Source: Nanobdellota archaeon (lineage in GTDB: Archaea > Nanobdellota > Nanobdellia > Parvarchaeales > Parvarchaeaceae). Taken from it: a DNA stretch of 54,307 nucleotides. Shown piece after piece: positions 41,723-50,178 of the stretch; within the stretch, counting starts at the first letter, position 1, and the number at the start of each line of letters is the position of its first letter. Made by a program: the position numbers and the translations under genes. The stretch spans positions 1-54,307 of the forward strand of contig JAJZBD010000007.1 of the NCBI GenBank assembly GCA_021799085.1, given 5' to 3'. The notes under the pieces are model-generated. The model saw only the letters and a program-made list of their open reading frames with translations. It searched no databases and was not told the DNA's origin.

Positions 41723-42537
41723 ATATGATAAACACACATAGGCTTGAAAAATTGATATCGGAAGGATCAAGTGCTGTTTACTTCAGCCTTAACCCTGCTG
41801 TAACAAGCAATGAAATCTGGACAAAGGAAAATGGGCTGGAAAAAAGCGTAGGAACAAAAAATCCGGGTGATGCTGTTACGTTGATAGGCAGAATCGAAGG
41901 GGAGAAGGGTAAGGAATCCTATTTTTTACATGGCGTTTATGAATTGATACCTTTTTCTTCAAAAAACACTAACGATGAGAACTTCAAAAACGTATACGAT
42001 AGCATGATTCCGGGAGTAGCATACATAAACCCTATTTCGGTAGGCATAAACAGTGAAGATTTCAATAACTTGGACAAGGAAACTGGTCCTGTAAAGAGGG
42101 GAAACAAGGAATTCCTCGGCGTTGTAAATTTGGATTACCTAATTGGTTTAGAAAAAGGAAAAGTAAGTGACTACTTTGTAAACGGGGCATACCTTATAAG
42201 AAAACCTGGAAAGGAAAAAGGTGAATATGTCCAGCCCAGCATTAGATATAAGACAATGGAGAATATAGGACAGGGAGCCGGTTTAATTTCTTCAAAGATA
42301 ACGGACAAGATTGCAGATGCGCATGGTTTTCCAAGGCCTAAACCCGGTGATGCCGTAGTAGGTATTGGCTACTTTGAAGATTCTGTATTAGGTTATAAGA
42401 AACATGAACCATATGCATTTTCAATGATTGTATCAACAGTCGGCGACAGAATACAAGTTCCACCGGATGCAATAGACAGTATGTACATAGAAATTATCCT
42501 AGGTGTAGACAAAAAACTAGGAAAGAAGCTGGTCTAA
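41719..42537 (+). CDS. Hypothetical protein, third gene of unknown operon
   Basis: Unrecognised soluble protein of 272 residues, probably starting with TTG (coupled to the previous stop as TTGA and well placed after GGAGG); an ATG two codons later is the alternative. Mainly beta by composition with repeated Gly/Asp turns (GDAVTLIGRIEGEKGKES; PGDAVVGIGYFEDSVLGY, where PGDAV occurs twice about 130 residues apart, hinting at an internal duplication). With the two preceding genes it forms a tight operon of three proteins with no family I can name. Confidence 0.65.
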   Translation: MNMINTHRLEKLISEGSSAVYFSLNPAVTSNEIWTKENGLEKSVGTKNPGDAVTLIGRIEGEKGKESYFLHGVYELIPFSSKNTNDENFKNVYDSMIPGVAYINPISVGINSEDFNNLDKETGPVKRGNKEFLGVVNLDYLIGLEKGKVSDYFVNGAYLIRKPGKEKGEYVQPSIRYKTMENIGQGAGLISSKITDKIADAHGFPRPKPGDAVVGIGYFEDSVLGYKKHEPYAFSMIVSTVGDRIQVPPDAIDSMYIEIILGVDKKLGKKLV

Positions 42538-42569
42538 AAGCTTAAAATAAATAAGATATAATACACTTA

Positions 42570-43691
42570 ATGAGCAAGCTCGTTCTTCCAGATTACAACA
42601 ATAGCATATGTAACCTGTTCAATGAAGAGCTTTGCGTGTTTGGTATAGAAAACACGGAAAAAAGACTTGGACTTGATTTAAAGAATGGAAAAAGAACTAG
42701 CCTTTTGTTCATAGACGGTTTCGGCTGGAATCTTTATTCCAATACCAAATATTTCTCAAGCTTTAAAAAAGCGAAAGTAAGCAGCGTATTCCCATCAAGC
42801 ACGGATACTGCATCCATTTCATTGGTTTCTGGCTTAAACCCCGGGATGCATGGAATCATTGGCTACAAGGCCTTTTTAAAACTTGCAGGTGCAATAGTTA
42901 AGCCATTGGAGAATACATATGCTTCTGCCCCGCACTCAAACAACCTCCTTAGCCATATAGGAAAACTGAAGGATATGCTGCGCATAAAAACAATATTCAA
43001 TGCACTTTCAAAAAAAAGGATACGGAGCCTTGTAATAACCCCTTCGTTTATAGTAAACTCATCTTTCAGTTCTTTAATATTTTCAGGAGCAACGGAGATA
43101 ATCGGCTATGAAAACATATGGGATGCCTTTTACATATATAGAAAGGCACTGGAAAACGAATCCATAAAGTTCATGCACTTTTACATTCCGTATGTTGATA
43201 CGCTGGAGCACATGTATGGTTATGACAATACAGAAGTTAAAGAAGCGGCGGAATACATATTAAAACGAGTGAGTGAACTAAATGCAGGAAAAAAGACAAA
43301 TACAATAATAACCGCTGACCACGGACACAAAAAAGTCAATGAAATAATAGATTTCAGCAGGGATAAAAAGCTAATAAAGAAGCTTGAACTGCCACCTTAC
43401 GGCGACACTCGATCTCCTTTGTTTAGGTCCAGATATGAGATAACAAAGGATTTGGAGAAATATCCTATGAAGGTATTCAACAGAAGTGAAAGGGAACTGC
43501 TTCTAGGCAAAATAAACAAAGATATAGAAGACACTTTACCGGATTACTTTGGCGCGGCAGAAGAGGATTTTGGGTTTACATTTAACTACCGGTTGAACAA
43601 AAAAGAGGTAGAGCATAGAAATGAAGAACCAGTTTCAAATCATGGTGGGTTGTCCACCGATGAGATGGAAGTACCAATTATAACCATTTAG
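42570..43691 (+). CDS. Alkaline-phosphatase-superfamily phosphodiesterase
   Basis: A 373-residue enzyme of the nucleotide pyrophosphatase/phosphodiesterase type. The two-metal site is seen as LLFIDGFGW (Asp), FPSSTDTASISLVSGL (nucleophile Thr), YIPYVDTLEHMYG (Asp and His), IITADHGHKKV (Asp-His) and SNHGGLSTDEM (final His). Substrates in the family are nucleotides, phospholipids or phosphonates; this one is not predictable. No signal peptide is visible, so it is cytoplasmic. It starts 32 bases after the unknown operon and may extend it. Confidence 0.85.
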   Translation: MSKLVLPDYNNSICNLFNEELCVFGIENTEKRLGLDLKNGKRTSLLFIDGFGWNLYSNTKYFSSFKKAKVSSVFPSSTDTASISLVSGLNPGMHGIIGYKAFLKLAGAIVKPLENTYASAPHSNNLLSHIGKLKDMLRIKTIFNALSKKRIRSLVITPSFIVNSSFSSLIFSGATEIIGYENIWDAFYIYRKALENESIKFMHFYIPYVDTLEHMYGYDNTEVKEAAEYILKRVSELNAGKKTNTIITADHGHKKVNEIIDFSRDKKLIKKLELPPYGDTRSPLFRSRYEITKDLEKYPMKVFNRSERELLLGKINKDIEDTLPDYFGAAEEDFGFTFNYRLNKKEVEHRNEEPVSNHGGLSTDEMEVPIITI

Positions 43692-43711
43692 ATTGAAAAT
43701 CTTAAAAGAAT

Positions 43712-44092
43712 ATGAAAAATAAAAAAGAAAAACAATTTAATGCAAAAAACAACATCGAAAAGCTAATAAAAGACCTGGGGGAAACTGCACAGCAGGTTAG
43801 TCTTATAAGATTAATAAATGACACAAGAGAATTCATGCTGTCCGAAGAATCCTCTTACTCTAGTGTACTGGACACTGACAAGGATTACATTATCAGAATA
43901 TACTACAACGAATTACCTGCAAACCAGAAAATGCAGCTTGAAGTTTATTTCGGCAAACCTTCCACTGACAAAAAAGAAAAGAAGGTACTTGATTACGATT
44001 TTGCTAACTGGAAATTAAGATATTACAAAGATGGAGAATGGAAGAAATTTCTTAGGTACGCATTGAATGATAAAACAATGCAATTTGAATGA
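43712..44092 (+). CDS. Hypothetical protein
   Basis: A 126-residue soluble, charged protein with no family recognised. It is helical at the start (NNIEKLIKDLGETAQQVSLIRL) and alpha/beta afterwards (DKDYIIRIYYNELP, WKLRYYKDGEWKKFLRY). It begins 20 bases after the phosphodiesterase stop and is convergent with the bacterial-type aspS. Confidence 0.55.
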   Translation: MKNKKEKQFNAKNNIEKLIKDLGETAQQVSLIRLINDTREFMLSEESSYSSVLDTDKDYIIRIYYNELPANQKMQLEVYFGKPSTDKKEKKVLDYDFANWKLRYYKDGEWKKFLRYALNDKTMQFE

Positions 44093-44147
44093 AGTGTTGA
44101 TAAATTACTAAACTTGCATTAGAAACAAAGACAACAACGTTAACTTA

Positions 44148-45920
44148 TTAATCTGTTCTTTTCAGCTTATAGTCATCTAAAAGCCTTTTATCCTCTATTT
44201 TCGTGGGTGAGCCATCTATCGGTGAGTCAAAGCTCTTTGTCTTTGGGAATAGTATAAAATCGCGTATGCTCTGCTTTTCTTTTAGAACAGTAACAAAACG
44301 GTCAAGGCCTATTGCAAAACCTATGTCCTCTGGAGCGCCGAACTTAAGCGCGTTTATCAGGAAACCAAAAGTATCCCATGCTTCTTCTTCCGGCATGCCT
44401 ATCATTTTTAGTATTTTAAGCTGTAAATCCGCATTGTTTATTCTGACGGCTCCGCCGCCAACTTCGTTTCCATTCAATACAAGGTCAAACTGCCTTCCTC
44501 TTACTTTTTTAGGCTCTTTTTCCAGCAATTCCATGTCTTCTGTAAATGGTGCCGTAAAAGGATTATGGGATGGCTTCAGTTTTTTGGTTATGCTGTCAAC
44601 CTCAAACAATGGAAAGTCTATGACCCAAAGGAAGGAAAACTTGCTGCTGAATTTTCCTATTTTATCTCCTATTACCTTCCTTATTTTACCCAATGCCTGC
44701 AAAAGAAGCAGCTCATCTAAATCGGCTGCAAATACTATAATATCTCCGTCTTTTGCCTTAAGCAAGGACATTAAGTCACTCTCTGCGCTTGACAAAGAAC
44801 TTGCAATTGCCTCTGGTATAGATTTAATTTTTCCACTTTCAACGAATAGCCATGTAAGGCCCTTTAATCCATTCGTCTTTGCGATTTCTATGACAGAAAG
44901 CATGAAATCCTTAGTTATCCTTTCTGATCTACCATAGTCCGCTGAAAAGCAAATTGCCTTTACTTTTCCGCCGCTTTCTAAAACTCTTTTTACGGTGTTG
45001 TAATCACTTCTCTTCATTGCATCTGTGATATCAAATATTTCATAATCGTACCTTAAATCCGGCTTGTCGCTGCCATACTTGCTTATTGCTTCTTCATATT
45101 GCAATCTCTTTAAAGGTAGCTTTATTTCTTCATTCATTACGGATTTCAATACCTTCTCTATAAGGCTTTCTATTAACAGCATAATGTAATTTTCATCTTT
45201 GAAGGAAACTTCTAAGTCAATCTGCGTGAACTCAGGCTGCCTGTCTTCCCTTTGATCTTCATCGCGGAATGCCCTCGCTACCTGAAAGTACTTATCGAAA
45301 CCAGCTACCATTATAAGCTGCTTGTATATCTGCGGTGACTGAGGAAGAGAATAAAAACTTCCCTTTTTTGTCCTAGAAGGCACTATAAACGGCCTTGCAC
45401 CGGTCTCATAAGTATCCTTTACCAAAGTAGGCGTTTCAAGTTCAAGAAAGCCGTTGTCCCAAAAGAACTGCCTTGCTACTTTAGTAACCTTATCCCTGAA
45501 AACTATGTTGTTTATCATCTCTGTTCTTCTCAAATCTAAGTATCTGTATTTTAACCTGAGGTCTTCCGCTGCAAGGAACTTGCCCTTTTCGTCTGTTATT
45601 TCAAACGGCGGCGTGTCAGCCTTGTTTATTATAATCAAATTTTCAGCTTTTACTTCAAACTTTCCTGTTGGATTCTCTTTGTCAATCGTTTCTTTATCCC
45701 TTTCCTGCGCTAACCCTTTTACCCTTATAACATACTCCCTTCCAAGCGCTTTTGCCGCCTCTAGAAGATTGCCATCAAACACTATCTGAGATATGCCCGT
45801 TCTGTCCGCTAAATCAACGAAGAGCTTTCCGCCATGGTCACGTATATACCTACACCACCCGCTTAAAGTCACTTCTTTACCGACCAAATCAGCCGACAAA
45901 TCGCCGCAATAGATATCCAT
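44148..45920 (-). CDS. aspS: Aspartyl-tRNA synthetase, bacterial type
   Basis: A 590-residue class IIb synthetase of the bacterial form: OB fold (TLSGWCRYIRDHGGKLFVDLADRTG), catalytic core with YRYLDLRR, SRTKKGSFYSLPQSPQIYKQL, motif 2 ARAFRDEDQREDRQPEFTQID, an inserted GAD domain (about 285-420), and motif 3 GFAIGLDRFVTVL. His29 in RDHGG is at the position of E. coli Leu30 and Pseudomonas aeruginosa His31; His there goes with non-discriminating enzymes that also charge tRNA-Asn. It is the last gene of gatC-gatA-gatB-aspS, 4 bases after gatB, so it probably supplies Asp-tRNA(Asn) to GatCAB. It was probably acquired from bacteria. Confidence 0.95.
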   Translation of the reverse strand: MDIYCGDLSADLVGKEVTLSGWCRYIRDHGGKLFVDLADRTGISQIVFDGNLLEAAKALGREYVIRVKGLAQERDKETIDKENPTGKFEVKAENLIIINKADTPPFEITDEKGKFLAAEDLRLKYRYLDLRRTEMINNIVFRDKVTKVARQFFWDNGFLELETPTLVKDTYETGARPFIVPSRTKKGSFYSLPQSPQIYKQLIMVAGFDKYFQVARAFRDEDQREDRQPEFTQIDLEVSFKDENYIMLLIESLIEKVLKSVMNEEIKLPLKRLQYEEAISKYGSDKPDLRYDYEIFDITDAMKRSDYNTVKRVLESGGKVKAICFSADYGRSERITKDFMLSVIEIAKTNGLKGLTWLFVESGKIKSIPEAIASSLSSAESDLMSLLKAKDGDIIVFAADLDELLLLQALGKIRKVIGDKIGKFSSKFSFLWVIDFPLFEVDSITKKLKPSHNPFTAPFTEDMELLEKEPKKVRGRQFDLVLNGNEVGGGAVRINNADLQLKILKMIGMPEEEAWDTFGFLINALKFGAPEDIGFAIGLDRFVTVLKEKQSIRDFILFPKTKSFDSPIDGSPTKIEDKRLLDDYKLKRTD

Positions 45921-45924
45921 ATCC

Positions 45925-47211
45925 TTAATTATTTAACATCCCTTTTATTACTTTCTTTATAAAATATGCAGCTTCCTTCCCAGTAATATGATATTTTTCC
46001 TTTACTTCCCCTATCATAAAATTCATTGCCTTTTCGTCTTTAATTCCTCTGTCAAATAATGTTTTATCGAAAGACAACATCTCTTTTATTCCTGCTTCAA
46101 TCTCAGCTTCGTCCGCTTTCTTTTCAGCGTTATTTGCCCTCCCAAGAAGCTGCAGAAAGCCATCTTTTTCAATAGAGCTTACGTCTTTGTCAAGCATTTT
46201 CCTAAACTCTTCTTCTGAATAGTCTTCTACGCCAAAGGATGCAAACTTTTCTATTAAAGAAACACCTTTCTTGAATTCCTCTCTAGTTATACTAGTTAAC
46301 AATGAAAGATTCCTCCTGTTGAAAAGAATCAGCTCCCTTATAGTTTTTTCATTGTATTCGTTCCTGTCTGCCAGTTCCTTTGCGACATTGCTTGCTATTA
46401 TTGCTTTTGGTATTTCCAACTTTGTAGTATCATAAAATGTCAAATCAGGCTCGAATGTGAAGCCGTACTCTTCTTCCGTTTCTTTTTCTCTTGAAGAAAC
46501 TGTTTCATTTGAATCCTCCTTATAAGACCTTGTTTCTGCATTTATTTCCTTCCCTTCTTTAATGAGGGCAGATTGCCGCTTTATCTCGTACTCTGCAGCT
46601 GAAATCAAATTTCTAACGCCAGTAACGTTTTTTATCTCTACCCTTTTTTCTGCCAATGATATGTTTAGATCTGTTTTTAACTCTTGGTTTATGTTAACCC
46701 CTTGGTAGTACAGTATACTTCTAAGCTCTTCTATAAAGTTCTTAAGTTCTTCCAAGCTTGTTATGTCAGGTTCTGTAACTATCTCATTCAGAGGCACGCC
46801 GGATCTATTGAAATCTATTAAAGAATAATCCTTCTCGCGTATTATTCTTGCGGGATCTTCTTCTATCTGCACCCTTCTTATGCCTATCTTTTTGCCATTT
46901 AAATCAACATATCCCCTTACCCCTATCGCCCCGTCTAACTGCGTTATCTGATACCCTTTTGGTAAATCTGGATAAAAGTAGACCTTTCTAACAAACCAGG
47001 TTTTTTCATTTATTTCGCAGTTCAGGGCCTTTGCTATCCTTGCTGATATATCTAATGCATTTTGATTCAAAACGGGCTTAGCACCCGGCAAACCAAGACA
47101 TACTGGGCATACATTTGAATTTGGCTCTTCCTGGTTTTCGTACGCCAGATCAGAGCAGAACAACTTTGTCTTTGTAGGCAACGCAACATGCACTTCCAAC
47201 CCTATTTTCAT
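45925..47211 (-). CDS. gatB: Asp-tRNA(Asn)/Glu-tRNA(Gln) amidotransferase subunit B
   Basis: tRNA-binding kinase subunit that activates the misacylated amino acid before amidation. 428 residues, against about 475 usual; both ends are present, so the loss is internal. Seen are GLEVHVAL, the CPVCLGLPGAKPVLN zinc-side block (the first cysteine pair is reduced to FCSD, so the zinc site may be incomplete), FYPDLPKGYQITQ, RVQIEEDPAR, DFNRSGVPLNEIVTEPD and EIKNVTGVRNL. Its start overlaps the gatA stop by one base. Confidence 0.94.
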   Translation of the reverse strand: MKIGLEVHVALPTKTKLFCSDLAYENQEEPNSNVCPVCLGLPGAKPVLNQNALDISARIAKALNCEINEKTWFVRKVYFYPDLPKGYQITQLDGAIGVRGYVDLNGKKIGIRRVQIEEDPARIIREKDYSLIDFNRSGVPLNEIVTEPDITSLEELKNFIEELRSILYYQGVNINQELKTDLNISLAEKRVEIKNVTGVRNLISAAEYEIKRQSALIKEGKEINAETRSYKEDSNETVSSREKETEEEYGFTFEPDLTFYDTTKLEIPKAIIASNVAKELADRNEYNEKTIRELILFNRRNLSLLTSITREEFKKGVSLIEKFASFGVEDYSEEEFRKMLDKDVSSIEKDGFLQLLGRANNAEKKADEAEIEAGIKEMLSFDKTLFDRGIKDEKAMNFMIGEVKEKYHITGKEAAYFIKKVIKGMLNN

Positions 47212-48539
47212 TATCCAATTTCCTCCTTGAACTTGTACTTAAACCCGATTTCCCACTCTGATAAAAAATCTAATAGGGAATAATCATTGAAATGATCGGT
47301 TATTATCTGGGCTCCTAAGGGCATCCCTCTTTCATAAAAATACGGAAATGACATGTGTGGGAAACCACAAAGATTTGGCGGTACTGTAAGCATATCCATA
47401 GAATATGCCTCCACAGGGCTTATATCGCTTACCTCGCTTATTTTTGGAGTAAAGATGGGCATGCTTGGCATTATGATAAAGCCATCCTTAAGAAAATTTT
47501 TCATTCTTGCTATTATTGCATGCCTGATAGCAAGTGCCTTCTCATAGTATTTCTGCTTGATGCTTTTGCTTCTTATGAATGTTCCAAGTATTACTCTCCT
47601 CTTTGCCTCTCTCCCAAACTGCTTTCTAGCAGACATAAAGAAATCGTTGTAATTCAATGAAAAGTCCTTGACCTTAAATCCGTATTTGAATCCCTGATAC
47701 TTTGCAAGATTTGTTGAAGCCTCCGACATCGATAATATATAGTAAGCAGGAACAGAATACTCCAGGTAATCTATCTTAACATGTTCAATTTTATAATCCT
47801 TTGTAGACAATCTAACAAGCAACTCTTCGAATCTGTCCTTTATGCCTTCGTCAATCCCTCCCATAAGATTGTCGATTACGTACAACTTATGTGAATTTTT
47901 GTTGGATATTGCCGTTGATAGAGAGGTAGTGTCTTTTGGGTCACTGCCGACCGTTTTTTCCATAACTTCTCTTATGTTATCCGCACTTTTCCCGATGAAA
48001 CCTATCTTATCCAAGGAACTTGCATAGTCTATCAAACCATACCTAGATATTGCGCCGTAAGTAGGCGTCAACCCAACAACGCCACAGAAAGCTGCTGGGG
48101 CAGAGATTGAACCGCCTGTGGACTCTGCAATTGAAACGTGTTCTTTAATCAAAGCAGTGGCCACTGCACTTCCGGAACTGGAGCCCCCCGCGACATATTC
48201 TTCATTAAACGGATTCTTTGCAGGATGCTCGGAATTTAGGCCGAAACTTCCAAATCCGAATTCGTCCATGTTTGTTTTGCCTATTACCGAAAAGCCATTG
48301 TCTTCCAACCTTTGAATTGCAGTAGCATTGAATCCTGGCGTATAACCTTGCAGTATCTTAGAAGAAGCTGTTGCAGGCATGCCTTTTACGCATATGTTGT
48401 CTTTAACGCTTATTATCTTCCCACTTTTTTTATTTTCGTCTATAAAGTTAAATGCGTTTAGCCTTTCATTAGCCTGTCTAAGCTGCGAAACAAAGACAGC
48501 GTACTCGGCGTCATTTAAACTAAGAAATTTGCCAGTCAT
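47211..48539 (-). CDS. gatA: Asp-tRNA(Asn)/Glu-tRNA(Gln) amidotransferase subunit A
   Basis: Amidase-signature subunit that releases ammonia from glutamine or asparagine. The catalytic triad is in SVKDNICV (Lys), GGSSSGSAVA (Ser) and ESTGGSISAPAAFCG (nucleophile Ser). In this last motif the usual GSDTGGSIRQPA has lost Asp and Arg, an unusual variation, but the Lys-Ser-Ser residues remain. 442 residues, slightly shorter than typical. It overlaps gatC by 4 bases and gatB by one. Confidence 0.94.
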   Translation of the reverse strand: MTGKFLSLNDAEYAVFVSQLRQANERLNAFNFIDENKKSGKIISVKDNICVKGMPATASSKILQGYTPGFNATAIQRLEDNGFSVIGKTNMDEFGFGSFGLNSEHPAKNPFNEEYVAGGSSSGSAVATALIKEHVSIAESTGGSISAPAAFCGVVGLTPTYGAISRYGLIDYASSLDKIGFIGKSADNIREVMEKTVGSDPKDTTSLSTAISNKNSHKLYVIDNLMGGIDEGIKDRFEELLVRLSTKDYKIEHVKIDYLEYSVPAYYILSMSEASTNLAKYQGFKYGFKVKDFSLNYNDFFMSARKQFGREAKRRVILGTFIRSKSIKQKYYEKALAIRHAIIARMKNFLKDGFIIMPSMPIFTPKISEVSDISPVEAYSMDMLTVPPNLCGFPHMSFPYFYERGMPLGAQIITDHFNDYSLLDFLSEWEIGFKYKFKEEIG

Positions 48540-48808
48540 ATTTTCGGCCCCAGAAAGTAAAACCTGTAGTTCTCTCCATTATAGAATATATTCTCTATTC
48601 CATCCCTAGTTTCAGTGCTATCTTTTCTAAGTTTCTCTGGTATTTCAACTGGATGAAAAGCCAGCTCTTCATCCTCTAAAGAAACGTTTTCAAGCCTATC
48701 AAAAAACCTCAATATCTGGTTTATGTCTTTCTCTATCAAAGAATACTCCTCTTCATCTAATTCTATTCTAGCCGTCTTTAATAGCCGCTCAAACTCGTCT
48801 TTTTCCAT
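48536..48808 (-). CDS. gatC: Asp-tRNA(Asn)/Glu-tRNA(Gln) amidotransferase subunit C
   Basis: Small subunit (90 residues) that wraps around GatA and GatB. The family plan is clear: KTARIELDEEEYSLIEKDINQILRFFDRL at the N-terminus and then HPVEIPEKLRKD (the usual x-P-x3-LR-D block). First gene of the gatC-gatA-gatB-aspS operon. An A/T-rich stretch upstream holds the promoter, divergent from the gene at 48878. Confidence 0.9.
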   Translation of the reverse strand: MEKDEFERLLKTARIELDEEEYSLIEKDINQILRFFDRLENVSLEDEELAFHPVEIPEKLRKDSTETRDGIENIFYNGENYRFYFLGPKI

Positions 48809-48877
48809 TTTAAAGATATAATACTATAATTCACAACATCAAATAAATATTAAATGAGCCAATGAATAATACAGAAG

Positions 48878-49183
48878 ATGAAAATACTTGTCGTAAAGAT
48901 CCATTTTGAGATGGATAGAAACGTAAAAAGAGAAAGTGCAGCTCTGCAAATTATTTATAGGTGGGCCGATAAAGTATTCCCCTCAGGTTATACTGTGTAC
49001 AAAACAAAGGGTGTATGGAATGGAAAGGCAAGGGATAGTTTTACAATAGAAAGGTATGAAAAGGACGTTAAACTTGCAAAGAGCAAGGAATTTTCGAAAG
49101 AAATCAAAGCCCTAGCAGAAAAGTTAAAACAAAAAGAGATAATAGTGACTTATTTTACGGCAGACATGACAATTGTAAAGTGA
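48878..49183 (+). CDS. Hypothetical protein
   Basis: Unrecognised soluble protein of 101 residues with a beta-alpha-beta look: MKILVVKIHFEM, then charged helices, ending EIIVTYFTADMTIVK. It is divergent from gatC (70 bases apart) and followed by an inverted repeat and the flippase-like gene. Confidence 0.55.
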   Translation: MKILVVKIHFEMDRNVKRESAALQIIYRWADKVFPSGYTVYKTKGVWNGKARDSFTIERYEKDVKLAKSKEFSKEIKALAEKLKQKEIIVTYFTADMTIVK

Positions 49184-49187
49184 ACTG

Positions 49188-49206
49188 GTGTTAGTTATTT
49201 TAACAC
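49188..49206 (+). promoter_or_regulatory. Inverted repeat over the TATA region of the 49225 operon
   Basis: GTGTTA-N7-TAACAC is a perfect 6-base inverted repeat; an overlapping GTTAGT/ACTAAC pair is also present. The A/T-rich centre lies about 27 bases before ATG 49225, where the TATA box should be, so a bound repressor would block TBP. It could also be a weak terminator for the preceding gene. Confidence 0.4.
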
Positions 49207-49224
49207 TAACTTTCTATTAAACTA

Positions 49225-50178
49225 ATGCAAAAAAAGATAGAAAACACAATATTACTTGTTATATTGGTAGTATTTTTACTTTATTTTCTTCTAAATTACA
49301 ACCTTCCGCAGGCAATAAAAGACCTAGAAAAAATAAACCTGAGATACATACCTTACATAATACTTGCGTGGGTGTTGTTCACTGCATTAAAGTTTCTGCC
49401 TTGGGAGTTAACGCTTAAAAAAGTCAAAGTTAAAATGCCATTAATCAAAAGCTTTCTTTTTATGTACGCATTTTTCGGCTTAGGTATGGGAAGCGCAGGC
49501 GTGGGACAGCTCATACCTCTAAGAAAGCTGGATAAATTCAAAAAAGACGCCAGATTCTTCTCTGTAAGCATAATGGTATTCCTTGGCACTACCGGAGGAA
49601 TGGGGGCAATACTTCTTGCTCTTATATCCTCAGTATTGCTGTCAAAGTTCATATTATACCTTTTGTTTATATTTGCATTGGGGTATATTTTTATAACCAT
49701 ACTAGGATTTGAATCCCCTTACAAAAAGCTGGTGTCATTGATAAACAGCCGCAAAAGGATAAGGGCTTCTAAAACGATAAAGAAGGGATTAAAATACATC
49801 GAAGGCATGAGAAAGCAACGCGGGTTGATGGCGCAGAGATATTTTATTTCAGGTATGATTTTATTCATACCTTCATTGATAGCAGAGGCCCTGCTGCTTG
49901 TTTTTATACTTTCGGCATTTAACGTAAACATTTCCCTGCTTAGCGGTATATTCATATTCACTGTATCTGTAACCATCGGAGGCATATCCATGCTGCCTGC
50001 AGGTATCGGAACAGAGGACATTTCATTGGTTGCATTGATGATTTTATTCAATGTACCAGGGGTATTGGCACTTGCATCTCTTATAATATTTAGGTTGTTT
50101 AACACGTTTTTAGTTACGGTTGTAGGGTATTTAACTATAGGAGTTATAAACTTAGATAAAAACGTTAAAAAGATATGA
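49225..50178 (+). CDS. Flippase-like membrane protein (LPG synthase TM / UPF0104 family)
   Basis: A 317-residue membrane protein with eight or so helices. The C-terminal segment GGISMLPAGIGTEDISLVALMI and the closing IIFRLFNTFLVTVVGYL match the UPF0104/lysylphosphatidylglycerol-synthase transmembrane family, whose archaeal members (AglD-like) work in glycan and lipid-carrier steps. It overlaps the GT4 start by 4 bases and heads a three-gene glycan operon, so it probably helps to move or hold a lipid-linked sugar. No synthase domain is attached. Confidence 0.85.
   Translation: MQKKIENTILLVILVVFLLYFLLNYNLPQAIKDLEKINLRYIPYIILAWVLFTALKFLPWELTLKKVKVKMPLIKSFLFMYAFFGLGMGSAGVGQLIPLRKLDKFKKDARFFSVSIMVFLGTTGGMGAILLALISSVLLSKFILYLLFIFALGYIFITILGFESPYKKLVSLINSRKRIRASKTIKKGLKYIEGMRKQRGLMAQRYFISGMILFIPSLIAEALLLVFILSAFNVNISLLSGIFIFTVSVTIGGISMLPAGIGTEDISLVALMILFNVPGVLALASLIIFRLFNTFLVTVVGYLTIGVINLDKNVKKI

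Noticed and set aside
44203..44937. A 244-residue open frame on the plus strand inside aspS
   Set aside because: It is antisense to the well-supported bacterial-type AspRS gene, has a Ser/Pro/Phe-rich composition typical of antisense shadows, and shows no family features.
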